Below, piece by piece: positions 36,360 through 45,683 of a stretch of 64,000 bases of DNA. The stretch lies in NCBI GenBank assembly GCA_048265065.1, contig JBLXCH010000007.1:1-64000 (forward strand), read 5' to 3'. Source of the DNA: Motiliproteus sp048265065 (GTDB lineage Bacteria; Pseudomonadota; Gammaproteobacteria; Pseudomonadales; Balneatricaceae). The translations under genes and the position numbers were made by a program. Within the stretch, counting starts at the first letter, position 1. The number at the start of each line of letters is the position of its first letter. Under the pieces are notes generated by a model. The model had not been told where the DNA came from and did no database searches. It saw nothing but the letters and a program-made list of their open reading frames with translations.

Positions 36360-37766
36360 TTAGTAAAACACGTCATTAAAGCGAATAAAGTGGACTTCAT
36401 CGCCTTCTGATATGGCTTGATTTGGCGGGATCTCAGCATAGCCATTGGCCCATACGGCTGTCGACAAAACGCCTGAGCTTTGGTTACCCGCAGGTTCTAT
36501 CCACATTTTCCCGTCCACTTCGACCAGTTTGGCCCGCAAGTACTCTTGTCGAATTTGCGACTTCCGATTAAGACGAATCGGCGCTTTGACCTTTTCAGGA
36601 AACGCCTCAAGCTCACCCTGCAAACTCAACAAATAAGGGCGAGCTAGCATGTTGAATGTCACTAGCACGGCCGCAGGGTTACCGGGTAAGCCAAGAAATG
36701 GTTTACCTAGCACATCACCAAAGGCGAAAGGTTTACCTGGTTTAATCGCGACCTTCCATAGATTCAAAGACCCTAACGCTTCGACACAACCCTTGATGTG
36801 ATCTTCCTCACCAACCGAAACACCTCCGCTAGATATAATGATATCCGCCTGCTCTGCGGCATTACGTAACGCAGCGTCCGTCGCCTCTGGCGTATCTTCA
36901 ACAATCCCCATATCGACAAAGTCAAAGCCTAAGGCCTGAATTAAACCGCTTAAGGTGTAACGGTTTGAGTTAAATATCTGACCAGGCGCTAAATCACCGC
37001 CCGGTTCAACAAGCTCATCACCCGTTGACATAAAAGCAATAGTCAGCGGTTTGTAGACTGCCACCTTCGCAATGCCGACACTAGCTAAGACACCTAAATG
37101 CTGCGGCTTTAACCGCACACCCTGGCTAATAAGCACATCACCNNNNNNNNNNNNNNNNNNNNNNNNNNNNNNNNNNNNNNNNNNNNNNNNNNNNNNNNNN
37201 NNNNNNNNNNNNNNNNNNNNNNNNNNNNNNNNNNNNNNNNNNTTCGCAATGCCGACACTAGCTAAGACACCTAAATGCTGCGGCTTTAACCGCACACCCT
37301 GGCTAATAAGCACATCACCGGCATGAATATCTTGTCCTTGTCGACGAATATTCTGTTCACGTTCTGGTGCTACTGGCAGTGTCACTACTGCAGCATCAGC
37401 CTGACAATCTTCTTGTTTAATTACCGTATCGGCGCCATCAGGCACTTTAGCACCAGTAAAAATTCTCGCTGCTTCACCAAGCTTAAGAGGTCCGGGATTA
37501 CTCCCTGCGGGGACGCGTAAGCCGATCGGCAAGGTTGTGAGTTTATCGGAAGATAAATCCGCTAAACGCACCGCATAGCCATCCATCGCACTGTTATCAT
37601 TAGGCGGCACATCAACTCGAGAATGCTGATCCTCCGCGAGCACACGCCCTAAACTTTCAGTTAAGGGGACCACCACCACTGGCTGCTTAGCCTTAGCGTT
37701 TTGACAAAGTAACGTCAGCGCTTGATCAAACGGCATCAACCCTGGATATTCACAGACATCAACCAT
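36360..37766 (-). CDS. moeA: Molybdopterin molybdenumtransferase (interrupted by assembly gap)
   Basis: MoeA inserts molybdate into adenylylated molybdopterin. Seen are the N-terminal DNSAMDGYAVRLADL, the MPT-binding IISSGGVSVGEEDHIK and GLPGNPAAVLVTF, and the C-terminal domain IV. The start is the ATG overlapping the moaB stop (TAATG). The reading frame contains 100 N flanked by two identical 77-bp copies. The 177 extra bases equal 59 codons, so the frame stays open by chance. Collapsing them leaves about 410 residues, the normal MoeA length, so the gene is probably intact. Confidence 0.93.
   Translation of the reverse strand: MVDVCEYPGLMPFDQALTLLCQNAKAKQPVVVVPLTESLGRVLAEDQHSRVDVPPNDNSAMDGYAVRLADLSSDKLTTLPIGLRVPAGSNPGPLKLGEAARIFTGAKVPDGADTVIKQEDCQADAAVVTLPVAPEREQNIRRQGQDIHAGDVLISQGVRLKPQHLGVLASVGIAXXXXXXXXXXXXXXXXXXXXXXXXXXXXXXXXXXGDVLISQGVRLKPQHLGVLASVGIAKVAVYKPLTIAFMSTGDELVEPGGDLAPGQIFNSNRYTLSGLIQALGFDFVDMGIVEDTPEATDAALRNAAEQADIIISSGGVSVGEEDHIKGCVEALGSLNLWKVAIKPGKPFAFGDVLGKPFLGLPGNPAAVLVTFNMLARPYLLSLQGELEAFPEKVKAPIRLNRKSQIRQEYLRAKLVEVDGKMWIEPAGNQSSGVLSTAVWANGYAEIPPNQAISEGDEVHFIRFNDVFY
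37066..37142. repeat. Left copy of 77-bp duplication at scaffold gap
   Basis: Identical base for base to 37243-37319 on the other side of the run of N. The most likely cause is two overlapping contig ends that were not merged, not a biological duplication. Confidence 0.92.
37143..37242. other. 100-N scaffold gap within moeA
   Basis: Exactly 100 unresolved bases, a conventional placeholder size, bounded by identical 77-bp sequence on both sides. The true gap size is probably negative (overlap). Confidence 0.95.
37243..37319. repeat. Right copy of 77-bp duplication at scaffold gap
   Basis: Exact copy of 37066-37142; see the gap entry. Encodes the same MoeA segment (GDVLISQGVRLKPQHLG) twice. 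Confidence 0.92.
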
Positions 37767-38305
37767 TAACCACGGCTCCCGCAAGGCGCCGCTAAAGCCA
37801 CCATTTCGACAAAATTACATGGGCGATGGCGAGCATCGAGCTGCTCTTTAATAATGCTATCCCAGCCTGTTTTACAGGCATTAGTTGAACCAGGCATACA
37901 AAAAATTACAGTGCGGTTGGCAACGCCGGCCAAGGCTCTAGACTGTACCGTTGAAGTACCAATCTGCTGGTAAGAAATCTGCCGAAACAGTTCCCCAAAA
38001 CCCTCTATCGTTTTATCAAACAATGGCGCTAGCGCTTCTGGCGTGCTATCGCGATTCGTAAAACCTGTACCACCGGTAGAAAGAATTACTTGGATATTTT
38101 CGTCCGCAATCCAGGCAGAAACCTGCGCACGAAGCTTGTACACGTCATCAATCACGATACTACGTGCAGCCACGTGGTGACCTTCCTCAGTCAGGCGATC
38201 AACCAAAGCCTGTCCTGAAGTATCGTTTTCTAAGGTTCTCGTATCGGAAACCGTCAACACGGCAATGTTTAATGAGACAAACTCTGCTTGTCCTTGATGA
38301 GCCAT
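37766..38305 (-). CDS. moaB: Molybdopterin adenylyltransferase family protein MoaB
   Basis: A 179-residue MoaB/Mog-fold protein that adenylates molybdopterin or acts beside MoeA. It has LNIAVLTVSDTRTLENDTSG, the active-site ILSTGGTGFTNRDSTPEAL, and VIFCMPGSTNACKTGWD. The ATG at 38305 follows AAGGAG at proper spacing; upstream in-frame codons to 38386 lack family similarity. It is coupled to moeA by a TAATG overlap. Confidence 0.93.
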   Translation of the reverse strand: MAHQGQAEFVSLNIAVLTVSDTRTLENDTSGQALVDRLTEEGHHVAARSIVIDDVYKLRAQVSAWIADENIQVILSTGGTGFTNRDSTPEALAPLFDKTIEGFGELFRQISYQQIGTSTVQSRALAGVANRTVIFCMPGSTNACKTGWDSIIKEQLDARHRPCNFVEMVALAAPCGSRG

Positions 38306-38438
38306 GAGCACTCCTTTATGGGTTAACATACTTGCAAATCGTCTATGCCAGCATGCAATATCGTTCGCAAATAACCATTGTCGCAATCCCCTTGGACTCA
38401 GACAAGACGATTTACTATTCCATCAGTAGGAATTTCTT

Positions 38439-38756
38439 TTGCTAAAACTATGTGATTTAAATGATTTGACGGATAACCGCGCCAAAGGGTTCCAATTAGA
38501 AGGGCAAAAACTCTTCGCTGTAAAAAAAGATGCGCATATCTATCTTTATCGCAACCTTTGCCCACACCTCAATGTGTCATTGGAGTGGGATAAGGACCAA
38601 TTCCTTGATGATGAAAACGCGTTCATTCAATGCGCGACTCACGGCGCTCTGTTTAGAATTGAAAACGGTCAATGCATTCAGGGGCCTTGCCTTGGTGAGA
38701 CATTGGAAACGGTGGATTTTTTCATCGAAAAAAACACCATTTGGGTCGATCTATAA
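38439..38756 (+). CDS. Small Rieske [2Fe-2S] protein
   Basis: A 105-residue Rieske-type ferredoxin with the two cluster motifs CPHLN (variant of CxH) and CATHGALF (CxxH). It resembles NirD-like or dioxygenase-ferredoxin small subunits but has no visible partner enzyme nearby. It appears to start at TTG (38439) after a TAGGAA-type site; no ATG is available in frame near the family start. The in vivo electron partner is unknown. Confidence 0.85.
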   Translation: MLKLCDLNDLTDNRAKGFQLEGQKLFAVKKDAHIYLYRNLCPHLNVSLEWDKDQFLDDENAFIQCATHGALFRIENGQCIQGPCLGETLETVDFFIEKNTIWVDL

Positions 38757-38765
38757 TCAACTCAT

Positions 38766-39488
38766 TTAACCGACAATAACAGGAACAGCTCCCGTTAACG
38801 CGATAACATTGGCGCTTAAATCGACCTCCATTTTATACGCATAAACTTCTACCCCCTGTGCTAACGCTTCTCGCAAACTGGCGCCGTAAACAGGATCGAT
38901 ATCATCAGCAGGCACAACCCGCTCAATCCCCGTGTGAGCCACGCAGAAAACTAACACCGCGCGCTTACCCTGCTGCGCCATCAAACTAAGTTCACGTAAG
39001 TGTTTACTGCCTCTGGTGCTAACAGCGTCAGGGAACGCACCTTCACCATTAGCACGTAACAGTGTGACGTTTTTAACTTCAACATAGCATTCGGGCTTTT
39101 CAGCTGAGGAATCAGCAAGCAACCAGTCGATACGACTTTTTTCATCGCCATAGCGTACTTCAGGGCGAATGACATCATACCCCTGCAGCTCTGTGATCAC
39201 CCCATCATCAATTGCCTCTTTAACCAGCCCGTTGGCGCGACCCGTATTAACACAAGCAAGGTACTGCTGCTCAACTTCGACCAATTCCCACGTGTGTGGG
39301 TACTTTCTTTTTTGATTGCCCGAGTCCCAATACCAAACACGACTGTGTAAATCACAACAGTTTTTCATTGATCCTGTATTGGGGCAATGAATCCGTAAAA
39401 CGTCTCCTTTTTGGGTTTCAACATCAGCCATAAAGCGTTTGTAGCGGCCTAGCAGTTTTCCTTGTTCTAGCGGGTAATCCAATTTCAT
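38766..39488 (-). CDS. sfsA: DNA-binding/sugar fermentation stimulation protein SfsA
   Basis: A 240-residue SfsA family protein, historically linked to maltose gene control in E. coli; the fold suggests a nuclease-like DNA-binding protein. It has HCPNTGSMKNCC, the ESRIDWLL-like segment (EKSRIDWLLAD) and CYVEVKNVTLL, and GKRAVLVFCVA. The ATG at 39488 (MKLDYPLEQGKLLGRYKRF) fits the family; the longer frame to 39557 does not. It is divergent from dksA, a conserved arrangement. Confidence 0.93.
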   Translation of the reverse strand: MKLDYPLEQGKLLGRYKRFMADVETQKGDVLRIHCPNTGSMKNCCDLHSRVWYWDSGNQKRKYPHTWELVEVEQQYLACVNTGRANGLVKEAIDDGVITELQGYDVIRPEVRYGDEKSRIDWLLADSSAEKPECYVEVKNVTLLRANGEGAFPDAVSTRGSKHLRELSLMAQQGKRAVLVFCVAHTGIERVVPADDIDPVYGASLREALAQGVEVYAYKMEVDLSANVIALTGAVPVIVG

Positions 39489-39662
39489 AACGTCACTTTC
39501 AAGAAATAAGTAGGTGCTGTGTTTCAAGCAGACTTCCCACGCACTCAAATTGGGCAAATCTGCGTAAGCTAAAGATTGTACAAAAATTTAACAATAACAC
39601 TGGTACAAGATCGACATATCTGGTAGTTTCTTGCGCCTAATTTGGTAGCCAAAGTTGCTGAA

Positions 39663-39679
39663 CCCCTCTAGTATTGGGG
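39663..39679 (+). promoter_or_regulatory. Small hairpin covering the dksA ribosome site
   Basis: CCCC at 39663-39666 can pair with GGGG at 39676-39679, the only purine-rich ribosome-site candidate, four bases before the dksA ATG at 39684. It might restrict dksA translation. The stem is short, so this is tentative. Confidence 0.35.
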
Positions 39680-39683
39680 CTTC

Positions 39684-40193
39684 ATGATGACTGAGGCAAC
39701 GATAAACGTCCAAGATGCAGAATACTCTGCTGTTGGCAGTTGGGATAAGCGAGGCAGAATTATGCCGGATAATAAAGAATCTTTTCTAAAGCATTTCGAA
39801 CCTTACGACATCAAAGATGGCGAAGAATACATGAATGAAGCGCAAAAAACGCACTTCAGATTTATTCTTAATGCCTGGAAAAAAGAATTGATGGAAGAAG
39901 TTGATCAAACAATCAACCATCTTCAAGAAGACGCATCAAACTTTGCTGACCCTAGCGATCGTGCGAGCCAAGAAGAAGAATTTAGTCTTGAGCTACGAAC
40001 TCGTGACCGTGAGCGTAAACTGACCAAGAAGATCAATGATACTTTAGATCTGATTGATGAAGATGAGTACGGTTACTGCGACTCATGCGGCATTGAAATC
40101 GGCATTCGTCGTTTAGAAGCACGCCCAACGGCGACGCTTTGCATCGACTGCAAAACACTTGCTGAAATCAAAGAAAAACAACTAGGTCGTTAA
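39684..40193 (+). CDS. dksA: RNA polymerase-binding transcription factor DksA
   Basis: A 169-residue coiled-coil factor that enters the RNA polymerase secondary channel and, with ppGpp, controls rRNA and amino-acid genes. The coiled-coil tip acidic motif lies in FADPSDRASQEEEF. The zinc finger is CDSCGIEIGIRRLEARP then CIDC. It starts the dksA-gluQ-cbrXAB-pcnB locus known from Pseudomonas. A hairpin terminator follows. Confidence 0.97.
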   Translation: MMTEATINVQDAEYSAVGSWDKRGRIMPDNKESFLKHFEPYDIKDGEEYMNEAQKTHFRFILNAWKKELMEEVDQTINHLQEDASNFADPSDRASQEEEFSLELRTRDRERKLTKKINDTLDLIDEDEYGYCDSCGIEIGIRRLEARPTATLCIDCKTLAEIKEKQLGR

Positions 40194-40210
40194 TCGAAGA
40201 ATCTAGGCTT

Positions 40211-40236
40211 AGCACCGAGGGTTAATCCTCGGTGCT
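40211..40236 (+). terminator. Hairpin terminator after dksA
   Basis: A perfect 10-bp stem, AGCACCGAGG with CCTCGGTGCT, around a six-base loop, 18 bases after the dksA stop. The T tract is poor, so termination may be partial and allow read-through into gluQ. Confidence 0.7.
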
Positions 40237-40257
40237 GCTCCAACCTTAGGCTGGCAA

Positions 40258-41184
40258 ATGACCCATCATTCTGCCTCACGGCCACAGCACAGCACTGAAA
40301 AAAACAGTTATATCGGCCGTTTCGCACCCTCCCCGACAGGACCATTGCACATTGGCTCCTTACTCGCCGCTGTCGCCAGCTATCTCGATGCTCGCCATCA
40401 CAATGGACAGTGGTTACTTCGCATTGAAGATCTTGACCCTCCTCGTGAAGTTCCTGGCGCTGCTGACCAAATCATTCGAACCTTAGAACATTACGGCTTC
40501 GAGTGGGATGGAGAAATCATCTACCAGAGCCAACGGTTAGATGCTTACCATGATGCGCTCAACACGCTTAAAGCCGCTGGTTATGCATATGCCTGCGATT
40601 GCTCTCGGCAGCAAATACAGCTGCGAGGCGCACAACACTATGATGACCACTGTCGAAGCCGCCAAGCTGAGGTTGCCAAAGAGCACGCCATTCGGGTTGT
40701 TACAGATGACCAAACAATAGCATTTACAGACCGCATCCAAGGCCCAATCACCAGCCGCCTTCATCAAGACAGTGGTGATTTTGTCATTCGCCGAAAAGAC
40801 GGTTTATTTGCCTACCAGCTAGCTGTCGTGGTTGATGATGCGTTCCAAGGTATCACCCATACCGTTCGCGGAAGCGACCTGTTAGACTCGACACCAAAGC
40901 AATTGTATTTACAGCAATTATTAGGGTTCCCTACCCTTAGCTACGGACATATCCCAGTGATAGTGAATGCTGAAGGCCAGAAACTGAGCAAGCAGACTTA
41001 TGCACCTGCGCTGCCTAACAGCCAGCCTAACAGGTTGCTGATTACAGCCTTATCTTATTTAGGAATATCAGTAGCAGCAGACCAGCAACGAGCTCCACCC
41101 GCTGCCATACTTGCTTGGGCAGCACAGCAGTGGTCAATTAGTCAGATACAATCGAGTTTAACCGTTGGCACGGAGCCGCAATAA
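40258..41184 (+). CDS. gluQ: Glutamyl-Q tRNA(Asp) synthetase
   Basis: A 308-residue GluRS paralogue lacking the anticodon-binding domain; it adds glutamate to queuosine at position 34 of tRNA-Asp. The class I motifs are APSPTGPLHIGSLLAA (HIGH-like) and GQKLSKQTYA (KMSKS-like). A zinc motif region, YACDCSRQQI, with a further Cys in DDHCRSR, is present. It lies downstream of dksA, as in most gammaproteobacteria. Confidence 0.96.
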   Translation: MTHHSASRPQHSTEKNSYIGRFAPSPTGPLHIGSLLAAVASYLDARHHNGQWLLRIEDLDPPREVPGAADQIIRTLEHYGFEWDGEIIYQSQRLDAYHDALNTLKAAGYAYACDCSRQQIQLRGAQHYDDHCRSRQAEVAKEHAIRVVTDDQTIAFTDRIQGPITSRLHQDSGDFVIRRKDGLFAYQLAVVVDDAFQGITHTVRGSDLLDSTPKQLYLQQLLGFPTLSYGHIPVIVNAEGQKLSKQTYAPALPNSQPNRLLITALSYLGISVAADQQRAPPAAILAWAAQQWSISQIQSSLTVGTEPQ

Positions 41185-41185
41185 C

Positions 41186-41362
41186 ATGCTGATATACCGC
41201 CTTATCTCAGCACTCATCATCGGCACTTACATACTCTCACCGACAGTTGTTGATAGCTGGGCATTTACCGATCAAAGCTGGTATCGACCGTTTATTATCT
41301 GGCTGGTTTTTATCTTGATAGCCGCATGGTTAGAAGGACGCCGGAAACACGATGAATTTTAG
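41186..41362 (+). CDS. cbrX: Small membrane protein upstream of cbrA (CbrX-like)
   Basis: A 58-residue protein with two hydrophobic segments (about 2-17 and 30-48) and a basic/acidic C-terminal tail (EGRRKHDEF). It starts one base after the gluQ stop behind a GGAG site and overlaps cbrA by 11 bases. A small membrane ORF with this position and coupling is described in Pseudomonas as cbrX. Assignment is by position and architecture, not sequence comparison. Function unclear; probable role in translation or assembly of CbrA. Confidence 0.7.
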   Translation: MLIYRLISALIIGTYILSPTVVDSWAFTDQSWYRPFIIWLVFILIAAWLEGRRKHDEF

Positions 41363-44297
41363 TATTTCACAGCTACTGTTCGTCGGCTTGGCCTATATGC
41401 TGTTTCTGTTTGCAACAGCATATATTACCGATCGAGGCTGGCTTCCGAAAAAGATCGTCCGACACCCCGTCACGTACATTCTATCGTTAGGCGTCTATGC
41501 CAGTGTGTGGACCTTTTATGGCTCGTTAGGTATCGCTCATGATTATGGTTATAGTTTCTTGGCTGCCTACTTTGGAGCTTCCGCGGCCTTTATATTAGCG
41601 CCAATCGTCCTGATCCCTTTACTTCGTATCACGCGCACTTACCAACTCAGCTCTATTGCTGACTTATTTGCCTTTCGGTTTCGTAGTCAACAAGCAGGCA
41701 CCTTTGTCACTTTATTGATGGTCATTGCGGCCCTGCCTTTACTGTCAATCCAGATACAAGCCATTACTGATAGTGTCTACATACTGAACGATGAGGTTGA
41801 AGAAAACTCAATCGCTTTTGGGTTCTGCGCCCTAACGGCTATTTTCGCTATTTTATTCGGAGCAAGGCACGCCTCTACTCGTAAGAAGAACGAAGGTTTA
41901 GTTGTAGCCATGGCCGTTGAGTCCATCGTCAAGCTGGTGGCTATCACCGCCTTAGGTGTTTATTGCTTATACGGTATATTTGGCGGCAATGCAGAATTAG
42001 AAAATTGGCTCAACAATAACAGCCTTGCCTTGAGCTTTCGTTACTCTCCAGTTGAGGACGAAGCATGGAAAACCTTACTGCTGGCGTTTTTCACTTCAGC
42101 CATCGTCATGCCTCAAATGTTCCACATGCTCTTCACTGAAAACCTGAATCCAAAAGCGATCTTTAAAGCGAGCTGGGGGTTCCCACTCTTTCTTTTCATT
42201 ATGGCGCTGGCGATTCCGCCCATCCTTTGGGCCGGTATAAAGCTTGGCCTAGCTAGCAGTCCGGAATATTACGGTCTCTATCTCGGTCTATATTCGAACT
42301 CGGGATTACTCACCACCGTTGCGTTTATCGGTGGACTTTCTGCAGCAAGCGGGATGATTATTATCACGATGATTGCCTTATCCGGCATGGTCATAAACCA
42401 CCTCGTTTTACCATTCTACGAGCATCAAGGTAGCGACAAACTCTATCAACGGATTTTGTGGGCACGACGAGGCGCTATATTACTAATTAGCTTATTAGGA
42501 TTCGTTTTTTATCTAATGATTGGACCAGGCAATAATCGGTCACATTTAGGGCTGATGGCTTTCGTTGCCTTTATGCAATTCTTACCCGGCTTATTATCAA
42601 CTTTGTTTTGGCCCGGCGGCAGCCGCATCGGGTTCATGGCAGGGCTAGCAACAGGGATTGGCACTTGGCTCTTTACCATGTTACTGCCAATGATTTCTGG
42701 CAGCAGCTTTCCTTTAGATTACGTGCTTAGTGAAACTTCTTGGCACCAGTCAGCCATTTATGCCCTTGCCGCCAACATCGGCGTTTTCATCCTAGTATCC
42801 ATTGTCTTCCCACCTTCACGAGAGGAACTTCACGCAGCAAACTCCTGTGCTCTGAATGCCGTCCACCGCCCGCAAGCAACGCGATTACGCCTATCTAGCG
42901 TCGAGCATTTAGTCGAAATACTCACACCCCGCCTCGGTCAACAAACGGCTTGGCGAGAGACACGTGAAGCATTGAAAGAACTCGCGTTAAATGAAGATGA
43001 GCAGCGACCACAGGCATTGACTAAGCTTCGTGACCAAATGGAAATCAACCTTTCTGGCTTACTTGGCCCTGTTGAAGCCGTCACAATTCTCACCCCAAAC
43101 AATGAAGACATCGAGTCAGACAGCTACGGCAATAGCAATATTCACCTGATGGAGAACCATCTTGAAAGCTATCAAGACCAATTGACCGGTCTAGCGGCAG
43201 AGCTTGATGAACTGCGACGATTCCATCGAGAAACCTTACAACGCCTTCCTGTTGGTGTTTGCTCAGTGAGCAGCAATAGAACCATCTTGTTGTGGAATAC
43301 AGAGATGGAGAACTATACCAGCATCACTAAGGAAGAAGCGGCCGACGGCGACCTCTCCAATATTTCTGAACCTTGGGGCAGCCTTTTAATGGACTTTGCC
43401 TCGCAAGATCAATCTCACTTACATAACCAAAAAATCATTATCAAAGGCTCTCCACGCTGGTTTACTTTTCACAAAACGGCCATTGAAGAAAGCAGTAGCG
43501 GCTTTAGTAGCCAAGTCATTCTGATCGAAGACGAGACAGAGACTCAACTCCTCTCAGAAGAGCTCATTCATAGCGAGCGACTGGCTTCCATCGGTCGCCT
43601 CGCTGCAGGTGTCGCTCACGAAATTGGTAATCCTATTACAGGCATTGCCTGTTTAGCGCAAAATCTTCGCTATGAAACGCAAAACGAAGAAGTCCTTTAT
43701 TCAGGCAAACAAATCCTTGAACAAACCGATCGCGTTGACCGTATTGTAAAATCACTCATGAATTTTGCTCATTCTGGTACTATTGGAAAAGTTGAAGAGC
43801 CACAACCCTTTAATTTATTGAGCTGTGTCCACGAGGCGATTAATTTTGTCAGTTTCGATGAACGTAGCAAACACATCCGTTACATCAACCGCTGCCCTGA
43901 TTATTTTTACGTTCTGGGTGACGCGCAACGTTTTTTACAAGTGTTAGTCAACTTGCTTAACAACGCTGCTGACGCCAGTGAACCGGGGCAAGAAGTTGTT
44001 GTTGATGCGACTATCCGCAATGAGCAAATAGTGGTTTCCGTTGAAGATCAGGGTTCAGGCATCCCGCCCGATATTCAAGACCAATTGTTTGAGCCGTTTT
44101 TTACCACCAAAGATCCAGGCAAAGGAACAGGGCTTGGGTTATCGCTGGTTTACAGTATTATCGAAGAGCATCATGGCAGCGTGCAGATTGAAAGCCCTGT
44201 CGATAAAGCTCAGAATAGGGGCACTAAGGTAGTGATTTCACTCCCTTTTAAACCAGATCTACACAATCTAGAAGTATTGCAAGGCACAGGGCAGTAA
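41352..44297 (+). CDS. cbrA: Transporter-sensor histidine kinase CbrA
   Basis: A 981-residue hybrid of an SLC5/PutP-like transporter and a histidine kinase. Residues 1-500 hold about 13 membrane segments. A linker and PAS domain (about 620-735; LQRLPVGVCSVSSNRTILLWN) follow. HisKA carries the phospho-acceptor H756 in GVAHEIGNP. HATPase_c has N-box NLLNNAADAS and G boxes DQGSGIPP and GKGTGLGLSL. In Pseudomonas CbrA (with histidine transport activity reported) signals carbon/nitrogen status to CbrB. It is separated from cbrB by three bases. Confidence 0.94.
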   Translation: MNFSISQLLFVGLAYMLFLFATAYITDRGWLPKKIVRHPVTYILSLGVYASVWTFYGSLGIAHDYGYSFLAAYFGASAAFILAPIVLIPLLRITRTYQLSSIADLFAFRFRSQQAGTFVTLLMVIAALPLLSIQIQAITDSVYILNDEVEENSIAFGFCALTAIFAILFGARHASTRKKNEGLVVAMAVESIVKLVAITALGVYCLYGIFGGNAELENWLNNNSLALSFRYSPVEDEAWKTLLLAFFTSAIVMPQMFHMLFTENLNPKAIFKASWGFPLFLFIMALAIPPILWAGIKLGLASSPEYYGLYLGLYSNSGLLTTVAFIGGLSAASGMIIITMIALSGMVINHLVLPFYEHQGSDKLYQRILWARRGAILLISLLGFVFYLMIGPGNNRSHLGLMAFVAFMQFLPGLLSTLFWPGGSRIGFMAGLATGIGTWLFTMLLPMISGSSFPLDYVLSETSWHQSAIYALAANIGVFILVSIVFPPSREELHAANSCALNAVHRPQATRLRLSSVEHLVEILTPRLGQQTAWRETREALKELALNEDEQRPQALTKLRDQMEINLSGLLGPVEAVTILTPNNEDIESDSYGNSNIHLMENHLESYQDQLTGLAAELDELRRFHRETLQRLPVGVCSVSSNRTILLWNTEMENYTSITKEEAADGDLSNISEPWGSLLMDFASQDQSHLHNQKIIIKGSPRWFTFHKTAIEESSSGFSSQVILIEDETETQLLSEELIHSERLASIGRLAAGVAHEIGNPITGIACLAQNLRYETQNEEVLYSGKQILEQTDRVDRIVKSLMNFAHSGTIGKVEEPQPFNLLSCVHEAINFVSFDERSKHIRYINRCPDYFYVLGDAQRFLQVLVNLLNNAADASEPGQEVVVDATIRNEQIVVSVEDQGSGIPPDIQDQLFEPFFTTKDPGKGTGLGLSLVYSIIEEHHGSVQIESPVDKAQNRGTKVVISLPFKPDLHNLEVLQGTGQ

Positions 44298-44300
44298 TTA

Positions 44301-45683
44301 ATGAACCAAATTCTTATTGTTGAAGACGAAACGGTCATACGTTCAGCCCTAAAGCGATTACTTGAGCGGCATCGCTATGAAGTCAGCGATGCTGAGTCAG
44401 TCGATGACGCCTTGAGCCGTTTCCAACTAGACAGTTTTTCTCTAATCATCAGCGATTTACGCCTCGGCGGACGACCTGGAACAGACTTGATAGATCTAGC
44501 GGGAGATGTTCCCGTGCTCATCATGACGTCTTACGCCAGCATGCGCTCGGCGATTGATGCGATGAAACAAGGGGCAGCTGACTACATTGCGAAGCCTTTT
44601 GACCATGACGACATGCTGAAATCGGTCAATCAAATTATTGAAGCCCATCGCCCTCGTATTCAATCAACAAGCAACGACTCGAATATCGAAACGGGTGGCA
44701 CTCGCATGCTAGGCAACAGCACGCCCATGCGTGATTTACAAAGCCGCATCCATAAGGTCGCGAAAACAGATGCAACCGTTTTAATCCAAGGTGAATCAGG
44801 AACCGGTAAAGAGCTTGCTGCACGCTCTATTCACGAACTTAGCCCTCGCAACCAAGCGGCTATGATTTCTGTCAACTGTGCGGCGATTCCAGAAACCTTG
44901 ATTGAGTCTGAGCTATTTGGTCATGAAAAAGGCGCGTTTACAGGTGCAGTTAGCACTCATAGCGGGCTGATTGAAGCAGCCGATGGCGGCACCCTATTCT
45001 TAGATGAAATTGGCGAACTGCCTCTTGAAGCACAAGCACGACTGCTACGCGTTTTGCAGGAAGGCGAAATTAGAAAGGTTGGCTCTGTCAAACCAATGAA
45101 GGTAGATATCCGCCTCATTGCTGCGACCCACCGTGACCTAAAAGCCCTAACACGCAACGGTCAATTCCGTGAAGATTTATTCTATCGTCTCTATATCATG
45201 GAAATCGCCATGCCTCCGCTTAGGGATCGAGGCAAAGATATTATTGACCTAGCAGAACAGTTTTTAATTCGTAACTGTGAACGAATGAGCCTCGAGAAAA
45301 TGAGTTTTAATGCTCAAGCCAGAGAAGCACTATCAGCTTACTCTTGGCCCGGGAATGTTCGAGAGCTGGAAAACGCCGTGGAGAGAGCAGTCATTCTTTG
45401 CGACCATCAAGAAATAGGACCAGAACTGCTCAACCTAGAAATGGAGCGCGCTTCTCAGCCACACACTGACAATCTAACGACAACGTCATTTACCGCAGCA
45501 CCACAACGAACACCACAGCCCGCAGCAGACTCAACCCCGCTGTCTTTGGAAGATTATTTCCAACGTTTCGTTTTAGAAAATGAAGAAAAAATGACGGAAA
45601 CAGAGCTTGCGAAACAATTAGGCATTAGCCGTAAGACGCTATGGGAGCGCCGTCAAAAGCTCGGTATTCCTCGTAAAAAATAG
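44301..45683 (+). CDS. cbrB: Sigma54-dependent response regulator CbrB
   Basis: A 460-residue NtrC-family activator. The receiver domain has phospho-acceptor D52 in LIISDLRLGG. The AAA+ domain has Walker A GESGTGKE, the sigma54-contacting GAFTGA in GHEKGAFTGAVS, and Walker B GGTLFLDEIGE. A Fis-type HTH ends the protein (ELAKQLGISRKTLWERRQKLG). CbrB activates catabolic genes and the CrcZ sRNA in Pseudomonas; candidate sites for it lie in the next intergenic region. Confidence 0.95.
   Translation: MNQILIVEDETVIRSALKRLLERHRYEVSDAESVDDALSRFQLDSFSLIISDLRLGGRPGTDLIDLAGDVPVLIMTSYASMRSAIDAMKQGAADYIAKPFDHDDMLKSVNQIIEAHRPRIQSTSNDSNIETGGTRMLGNSTPMRDLQSRIHKVAKTDATVLIQGESGTGKELAARSIHELSPRNQAAMISVNCAAIPETLIESELFGHEKGAFTGAVSTHSGLIEAADGGTLFLDEIGELPLEAQARLLRVLQEGEIRKVGSVKPMKVDIRLIAATHRDLKALTRNGQFREDLFYRLYIMEIAMPPLRDRGKDIIDLAEQFLIRNCERMSLEKMSFNAQAREALSAYSWPGNVRELENAVERAVILCDHQEIGPELLNLEMERASQPHTDNLTTTSFTAAPQRTPQPAADSTPLSLEDYFQRFVLENEEKMTETELAKQLGISRKTLWERRQKLGIPRKK

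Noticed and set aside
37066..37319. True tandem duplication in moeA
   Set aside because: Identity is exact over 77 bp on both sides of exactly 100 N, the signature of unmerged contig ends.
39576..39608. TTGTAC-N21-GTACAA inverted repeat upstream of dksA
   Set aside because: The arms are short and widely spaced, and no known regulator matches; chance is likely in this AT-rich region.
41165..41180. TGGCAC-like sigma54 promoter before cbrX
   Set aside because: The GG to GC spacing is one base too short and the -12 block is CGC, not TTGC.
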